Below, one piece after another: positions 57,104 through 64,000 of a stretch of 64,000 bases of DNA (positions are counted from its first letter, which is position 1; every line of letters starts with the position of its first letter). The stretch is from the NCBI RefSeq assembly GCF_030272615.1, contig NC_081415.1, positions 511,505,873 through 511,569,872 of the forward strand. Reading direction: 5' to 3'. A program made the translations under genes and the position numbers. The notes under the pieces were generated by a model, which ran no database searches, was not told where the DNA came from, and was given only the letters and a program-made list of their open reading frames with translations. This DNA comes from Cryptomeria japonica (lineage: Eukaryota; Streptophyta; Pinopsida; Cupressales; Cupressaceae).

Positions 57104-59106
57104 TTTCTAATGAGTTTGTAATTTTTTTCAACACTATATTTCACAAATGATTCAAAAAGATAGTAATTTCGTATACTAAAATTGTCGCATACGTTGTTCA
57201 AGCATATGTTAATGTTTTGGATCCTAACTAGATTATTTAAAGTATAATGTAAGTGACTATGGATACTGTAGATATACCATACTTAGGGGTAGTAATTTTA
57301 TAACAATAGAAGGATCATTTAATAAGGAGAGGTATGGTATCTTTACATTAATTAGGATATTCTATAATGTCAAACCCAACTATTAATATTATACTAAAAA
57401 ATAACCTCTACTAAACCCTATAGAAAAGATTATTCTTCAAATGTAGAAACAATTAATGTATCTCTAGACCTTGGAAAAAGGTTATCCTACCCCTATGATA
57501 CCTAATATAGGTTAACTCTATAGTAATCATGTTATTTTTAGTATGACGTAGCCTTTTATAAATTCATTCTTTGAATAACAAGTAGAAAATTAAGTCTGTA
57601 CAACTACTATATAGTTAGTCAATTAGAAAATGGTGCCATTATGCATATAATTTGAATCTAGGATTTAACTTCTTGATTGACATTAAAATTAGAACAATTG
57701 AAGACTTGATTCTTACACAAGTGATCGATGAGCTTACAAGGATGAAAGTCGACCATTATCTTGGAGAAATAATAAAATATTATGGTAGCTCTCAAACCTA
57801 TAATAGTTTTCACAATCAAAATAATTCCTATAATAATTTGATTTTTAATATAAAGAGTTTAACCATTAGAGACCTAAAAGATAATGGAATAATATGTGAA
57901 ACTATGAGTTTACTTCTAGCTCATTGGATATTACAAATTAGGCATAAGGAGTCATACAAACTTAGTGAGCCTTAATGAGATAAATCTATTATCTATTTCA
58001 TCTAGACTTCACCAATAAATTGATAACTAAAAGTTGAATAGAATATAAATAAATAATATAATTAGTTCAATACTAAAAAGTATTAAAAAATGGGATGAAT
58101 GGTTGTAGTGGAAGTGGAAAATATGGAGACATATGCACTGCAATGGTACTTGATATATATGTGTTTCCTTTTGAGAATAATAATGAGATAGTAATATAAT
58201 ATGATTGTGTCTATGAATTTAAATAGATTAAAAATAATTACTTAATTAGGAATAGTAATAGTAAGCCTTCTTTTGCTCAACAATTTAAAGCATCTTTTGT
58301 CTTCAATAAAACAAACAAGATTGTAGTGGTAGTAGACATGAGTTTTCCATTTTTTTTAAAGATATATTTGATTGTTTCGAAAGCTAATTTTATTTTATAT
58401 ATAATAGTACATATTATTATAATAATTTTAATATTAAAAAAGTTAAAAGTAAGAAATAAGATGCTTTAATTACTTTTGAATAAATATAATTGTTTATTAC
58501 ATAATCTTATACCATACATTTTTAATGATTGCTAGATGTATTATTATCATTTTTTAATTTCTTTTAAAGATACACTATATTCTTATTGTTGTTAATTTGA
58601 ATATTTAAATGCATATTATGCAAATTGAAAAATGAATTTTTTGCTTAAGTGCTATATTTTTATATTAGAAAGAATTTGATTTTTTTTTTTATATTCCAGA
58701 TCATTTACAAATATTTTTCTTGTACAAGCATCACCTTGAGATCGTTAGTTCATTTTGAGCAACCACACTAGAATCAACCTATAGAAGACCACGAGAAGCC
58801 AACTGTGGAAGACTAAGAGTCAGAACTTTGAATTCCATATTAGATGTCCCTCTGGTATTTGAACTTCGATCTCCACAATGAGAACTCAATTCTTTAACCA
58901 ATAGAAAACAACCCCTTTGACAAGAATTTGAATTTGAAAAAATAGGCTATGTTATATGAATATGTAAAATGGGGCAATATCAAGGAATGTGCAACATTTG
59001 GCAAATGTTGAGATCATTTTTGGGGGTAATTCATTGATTGGTTTTATTTATCATAGTTGGTTTATGTGTTAAAGAGATCAAATCATATTTCAACTATGTA
59101 TTTAAG
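57104..59106. other. AT-rich stretch, nothing recognised
   Basis: The longest frame (57652-57975, 107 codons) shows no recognisable domain and lies in very AT-rich DNA. I do not call it a gene. Confidence 0.5.
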
Positions 59107-60079
59107 ATATAGGCATCAAAATGGAGCCTTGACAACCACCTCAAAAATGACCAATACTTATGCACAAATGCCCCAATAAATGTGCACTATGGGTACCAAT
59201 AAATGGAGTTGTCTATGGACTTGTCTATATAGGCATCAAAAGGGAGCCTTGACAAGATAGTTTATTATATTTAATAATTAAATTAAAAATTAGAATATAA
59301 ATTAAAAAACATAATATAATTATATTATGATTTTTAATTTAATTATTAAATAGAAAAAATTGCAATGTTAGGCTTCTTTTTTATGCTTGCATAAAGGATT
59401 CCCTAATAAAATTGCACTACTCCATTAATGTCCTAAAAATCTAACTACAAAGAATAAATTAAATAAGTATAAATATATGTAAAATTTATTAATAAACTTT
59501 TAATAAACTAAATAAACTTTTAATAAATTAAATAACTATTGACAATTGCAGGGGACAAAGCTTTAACCAGAATACCTAGACGGCAATGTGAACATTTATA
59601 GCATTTTTCCTTCTATGAGTAGTTGTTCGATCCAATGTCTACACCATTGTTTTGACATTTTGTACAAAGACAAGGATGGGAGAAAGCTTTAACCAGAATA
59701 TCTAGAATGCCATGTGAACGTTTCATGATGTATCACTAATTTTTTCTTATTGTTTTGGCCTTTTCTGATCGGAAGGACAACAATTTGATGTCAAAAGAAA
59801 CTTTATTGATGGAGCCTGAGCAATGAGCTGATTTATTCCAATTGCGATTTATTAGGAGCAAGGATAAACTAAATTAGTGATTGGACCCACTTTATACATT
59901 ATTTTTAGTTTCACTCTCCTACATTTCGGTCTTACAACAGTTCATTATATTCCAAAGTTGGAAAGGACAATAATTGAGAGGAAAAATTTTAAGTACAACA
60001 AAATGCAATGTGAACAGCTATGACAGCTCTTTATATTCCAAAGTGGGGAAGGACAATAATTGATAGAAAAAAATTTAAG
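59107..60079. repeat. Cluster of short direct repeats
   Basis: Three pairs: ATATAGGCATCAAAA... at 59107 and 59227 (29 bp, 120 bp apart, one mismatch); AAAGCTTTAACCAGAATA at 59557 and 59683 (126 bp apart); TTATATTCCAAAGT... at 59945 and 60031 (about 49 bp, 86 bp apart). GCAATGTGAAC also recurs. It looks like decayed tandem or transposon-end sequence. Confidence 0.75.
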
Positions 60080-60779
60080 CACCATAGGGTATGTCAACTT
60101 GTCATGAAGAAGATTGAACCGACATAAGGAAGATTAACATGAAGGCTTATCAACCAGTATGGTGGAAGACAAATAGGTATTAAGACTGTCAGTAACATCA
60201 CCGGTAAGAGGTGATATGAAGTTGTGTGTTGGCATGACAAGTTGTAATCAGTATAAAGCCTGGCTATTTGTTTGTGATAATGTTTTTGATAGAGAGGCAG
60301 AGTGACAAAGAGATCAAAAACCATAGGAGGTGAAGTTGTGCTATCGGTGTAGTGTATACTACCGGTTAGTAGCAGGAGAAGGTCTCATCGGTAAGGGCGT
60401 GTGCCAGTATGAGTTTGTTAGGTGTTCAAGTTTAAATCAACCTTGTGTGGGTGACATGAGTGTATGTTGATGTGATGCCACATGGAGCTGAGGTGGCGAG
60501 CATGCAAAGGTCGGTGAAGTTTCTATCAACATGGTTGTTGAAGCAGTTAGTCGACATTAAATGAAACAACCACAAGTCACAAGTCAATAACAAATTGATG
60601 TTGCTCGAGGAAGAATGAATGAAAATGAAAGATTAGGGATTTGTTGGCACCTAGATCGAAGCAAGGAAATTAGATTGCAAGAGGACCTCGAGAAGGAAAC
60701 AACTGGGTCATAAATGAGTCGATAGATTTCAAGTCTGATGTAAAGTTCTGATTTAATACTCTATTATAATTTTTATGAT
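60080..60779. other. Unassigned, possibly decayed copia LTR
   Basis: ACCGGTAAG-type phrases near 60200 and 60355 recall 61101 in the copia 3' end, so this may be LTR-derived sequence of the same family. No boundary is visible. Confidence 0.3.
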
Positions 60780-61317
60780 TTATGTAGCAAAGATGATGGA
60801 AGAGGTAGTAGTAGAATTGAAGACAAGTGATACATTTACATCTTTGCCATTGTTGTCAAAGGGGGAGAAGAATATAAATTAGATATGGAAGATGAAGATC
60901 AGATTGAGTGAAGCATTGGTTAGGGGAGAGATGACAAAAGGAGGGAGTGATAGATGATGTGAAACTAGCAAGCAAGTTGCAGATGATGAGGTTACTTTGA
61001 TTGTATATGCGATTGGTGTTGTCATCAATGCCAAAGGGGGATATTGTAGGCTTTTGGCATAACTGATGCAGATGAGTTAATGTAGTTGAAGACTGATGAC
61101 TACACCGGTAAAATGATAGAAGTATATTTTTGATGAAGAGATTGAGATTCTATGAATAGATGACATGATTAATTATTTGTGTTGTCAAATGATGTTCCTA
61201 ATGTGCTTGATGTTTTGTTTTAGCATATAAGTGATTTGGTTTACCGAAAGATAGGGTTTACTAGTAGGGAAGTAATCTTTGTGAAATAGGACTTTAACAA
61301 GTAAAGCAGAGATATTT
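60780..61317 (+). mobile_element. Copia 3' end: untranslated region, polypurine tract and LTR start
   Basis: GTTGTCAAAGGGGGAGAAGA near 60853 and TGCCAAAGGGGGATAT near 61030 mirror the two purine tracts before the C3 3' LTR. The LTR begins TGTAGGCTTTTGG near 61046 and is readable for roughly 270 bases until the next repeat begins near 61318. Confidence 0.65.
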
Positions 61318-61764
61318 TGATTGGATCGCTCTCTAGCTAGGAATTAGGAAATCATCACACGCAAATCAAAACACTAATCTAGCCCAATCACGAAAGCTCA
61401 AATGTAATGATCTATCCTAAACACACTCAATAAAGACATAAAGACAAAGCATTCAAAACTAAAGATTATGCAAACCAAATGTAAATCTGAATGCTTCCTT
61501 CATGCGGCTCCATTATTCTTCTTTCCTCTTCAAATAGTTTGGTTGTGGATTTCACCTACAAGTGCACATACATGATTGAAAGCAAGTAGGTAAGAAAATT
61601 GCTCAAAAGTACTCGAAGTGTGATTGATTAGAAATTCGATAATCTGATTAGGGGCTAGGTTACAAAAGTGATTAGGGTGGGATTGAAGAAATTCATCCAA
61701 TTTATAGACAAATTGGAGAAATGACAAGATTAGCATGAATTTGATTCGAATGGCAATTTCAAAT

Positions 61765-61959
61765 CAAGAATGACAAACATGACAAATTATGACAAATTTG
61801 CACTTTCTATGCAAGATTGATTGATTGATAATTTTGACAAAATTATGACAAATTTCTATGTCAAAATTGATTGATTGATAATTATGACAAATTATGACAA
61901 ATTGCTATGTCAAAATTGATTGATTGTCAATTATGACAAATTATGACAAATTGAAATGT
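61765..61959. repeat. About 49-bp tandem array, about four copies
   Basis: Units start near 61812, 61862 and 61911, with a degenerate one at about 61765. Core: ATTGATTGATTGATAATTAT then two TATGACAAATT phrases and CTATGTCAA. Confidence 0.85.
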
Positions 61960-62440
61960 CATTCCCATGGAATTAGGAGATGAAATAGGAGGGAAAAGAA
62001 ATTAGAAATTAAGAAAATTAGAAAATTAGAAAAAGAGGAAAATTAGGAATTAGATATTGATGAAAAATAGGAAAATATGAATTAGGAGAAATTAGGTAAA
62101 TTAATTAATAATTTGTCATTTATTAATTAATTTACAAAAAGAGGAATGATTAGCCAATTAAATAAAGATTTAATTGTAATGAGAAGACTTAGGATAAATA
62201 AGTAATTTATTAATCCTAAAGGAAGAAAATGACAAATAAGGTTAAATGATAAAATCATGAAACCCTAAAAGATGAATTAGCAATGCGAAAATGACAATTA
62301 GGTCGTGATTGAAGATAATTAATGTCATGATTTGATTCTGATTTAACAAAGGACAAATGTGATAAATGATTTGATTGATAAATGTGCTAATTGATGAGGA
62401 ACAATGACTAATTGATCCAAATTGACATAATTGAGAAAGA

Positions 62441-62640
62441 CGACGATCAATGACAAAATAGATTGCAAGACGACAAGATTGGAAATGACCACGATCGATG
62501 ACAAAATCGATTGCAAAATGACAAGATCGAACATGACAACGATCAATGACAAATCGATCGTAAAATGACAAGATTGAAAATGATAAGGATTGATGACAAA
62601 TCGATCACCAGATGACAAGATTTGAAAATGATAAGGATTG
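62441..62640. repeat. About 48-bp tandem array, four copies
   Basis: Units near 62442, 62491, 62539 and 62586 with ACGATCGATGACAAAATCGA and AAAATGACAAGATTGAAAAT. The period of 48 keeps frame, so the minus strand shows a repeated 16-residue pattern, but nothing suggests a real protein. Confidence 0.85.
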
Positions 62641-62954
62641 ATAAGAAGACAAAACCCTAATTAGGATTGACGATGTCCAAAATGATGACAAATGAGCATG
62701 AAGATTGATATGACAAGATAAGATTGACCAAAATCATGACTGAAGATTGTTGTTGACAAGACCAAATTCGAAGGTGAGATGAATGAAGAATGTAGAAGAA
62801 TGACTCGATATTCGCAAATGATAAAGACCAAGTGCAAATCATAGGAGAAATGTTAATGTGACGCAAAAACCTAAAATGAGGCAATGCGCAAATGTTAAAG
62901 TATGATTCCGCAAGCGTTGACCATTTTTAGGTGTCTACATTTTGCCCCTCTTTG

Positions 62955-64000
62955 AGACAATGCGATTTTAAGCGTTGTTTCAAAGAACAATAATGAAAAT
63001 GCCCCAGACAATAATAATGACATATGCATGCCCCCTCAAGAAATTGGCCGAAAACATGCAGAAAAGAGGCCAATTGATCGATAAAAATGATAGGATCGAA
63101 CGGACTGACAATCGGAGATCGGATGCATGAAGGACAAGAAATTTAAGGTGCACAAGACTGTGACCAACATAAGATGGAGAGGATGCACGTCCATCTATGC
63201 ACTGACAAAGATCTATAAATGGGACCAAGAAAGTGAAAAGAGCTCATTTGCACTAGCCAAAGAGGAGAATTTGTTGCTCTGGACAAGGACACTTGCAGAG
63301 AGATGGCGAACATTCCAATGGTAGATCACCTCGGAGAATGTGTACGCACCTACAGATGACCAGATGATGCGGGAGCAGCGGTATGTATCTAAAAAACCCA
63401 TGTTTTCAATTTCATGAATTTGGATTGCTTGTGGGAGATTGCAGGGATGAGGAGGACAGAGGGAGCACCCAGTGACAGAGGCACGTGCTCCTTATGACAG
63501 ACAGTGGACATTATGTAGTGTGATATTATATAGTCAGCTTGCGGGTCATACTTAGGATAGACAGTCCAGTTTTGTACTCTGATATTATTGTGATATATGA
63601 TATGACATGCATCGATATGATGGGATGCAATATGTGATGACATATGGTTATTTTCCATGTATGGATGACTTATGCAATATTGATGAACATGTATGGATGT
63701 ATTTTTATGTGTTTTTGATGCATTTATAATATGGAATGGATAAAATGCTTGATGTGATACTCGATGTAATGCAAATGTACTAACCAATGAATGCAGGATG
63801 TAGCATGTGTGGAGATCGGAGCACTAGACCGAACTGACTATCCGAACTGACGGAAGAAGTGTTATTAAGAAGAAATGAGATAGAGGACAGTTAGAAATGA
63901 AGAAAAACTTGCTTTCAGTAATGCACTTTGTAGGTGAGAACCTTTATTTTTATGTAGCAAAATGGATGTGTAGCATCATGGCATTGAAGGCTAGAGCTGA
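62955..64000 (-). other. Interior of the gypsy-type element, unrecognised
   Basis: No pol domain is readable on the minus strand. The 132-codon frame at 63389-63787 is rich in H, S, I and Y, from repeated ATGATATG-like sequence, and is probably not a gene. Confidence 0.4.

Larger units (their letters stand above)
61318..62939 (-). repeat. Probable Ty3-gypsy-type LTR (3' LTR, minus strand)
   Basis: On the minus strand it begins TGTAGACACCTAAAAATGG at 62939, preceded by the purine tract CAAAGAGGGGCAAAA (62940-62954). The TGTAGACACC start preceded by such a tract is common in plant gypsy-type elements. The other end is uncertain: CCAATCA (61318) or CGATCCA (61322). The second LTR would lie beyond the right edge. 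Contains two tandem arrays. Confidence 0.6.

Noticed and set aside
57652-57975. 107-codon open frame in AT-rich DNA
   Set aside because: No domain, neighbours or promoter evidence, and composition equals its surroundings.
62242-62618. Repeated 16-residue protein on the minus strand
   Set aside because: A by-product of the 48-bp DNA array inside an LTR.
63389-63787. 132-codon minus-strand frame rich in His and Ser
   Set aside because: Arises from repeated ATGATATG-like sequence. No recognisable domain and no conserved start context.

Overview
The window looks like repeat-saturated nuclear DNA of a plant with a very large genome. A gymnosperm such as a conifer is my inference, from the stacked, old, decayed LTR retrotransposons and the absence of any host gene. 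I found no convincing cellular protein-coding gene, rRNA, tRNA or CRISPR array. Everything recognisable is retrotransposon: Ty1-copia, noncoding or Ty3-gypsy-type LTR elements, one L1-type LINE, and a recurring family of coiled-coil ORF units with a LINE-like 3' tail that I cannot name. All reading frames carry stops or frameshifts, so nothing here looks active.

Layout. 1-10707 is a minus-strand element with giant LTRs: the 5' LTR (6421-10707, 4287 bp), a primer-binding site, 3.8 kb of noncoding interior, a polypurine tract, and a 3' LTR that runs off the left edge. It abuts unit (a) of the coiled-coil family (10708-12096). 13519-24603 is a full-length copia element (C2) lying in unit (b). 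Two later insertions split its integrase region: a minus-strand solo LTR (16379-17861, target duplication GCTAT) and a complete minus-strand 2496-bp non-autonomous LTR element (18552-21047, target duplication AAATG). 26132-30540 is a related copia element (C5) with Gag, protease and an acidic C-terminal segment but no recognisable integrase or reverse transcriptase. 31380-32480 is a scrap of copia gag-protease. 32926-33724 is unit (c) on the minus strand, and copia element C3 (33725-42067) is inserted against it. C3 carries an in-frame 717-bp tandem duplication of its zinc-knuckle and protease module. 42068-42520 is another coiled-coil scrap (c2). 44360-45480 is a weak gag-like remnant.

46436-52267 is a structurally complete copia element (C4) with 351-bp LTRs and target duplication AAACC, inserted inside unit (d) (45560-52637). 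53394-56190 is the 5' part of an L1 LINE on the minus strand (ORF1, endonuclease, linker) that stops just before reverse transcriptase. 56690-57103 is a copia LTR remnant. 59107-60079 holds several short direct repeats. 60780-61317 is a copia 3' end. 61318-62939 is a probable minus-strand gypsy-type LTR with two internal tandem arrays, and its interior runs off the right edge.

The elements record a history and not a pathway. By my hand counts LTR divergence is about 2% for the giant element, about 8% for C4, about 9% for the nested non-autonomous element, and roughly 10% for the sampled start of C2. Most LTR elements with a definable edge between 10.7 and 52.6 kb sit in or against a copy of the same coiled-coil family. 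Premature stops are often TAG at positions where the family has CAG, as expected from methylation-driven C-to-T decay.
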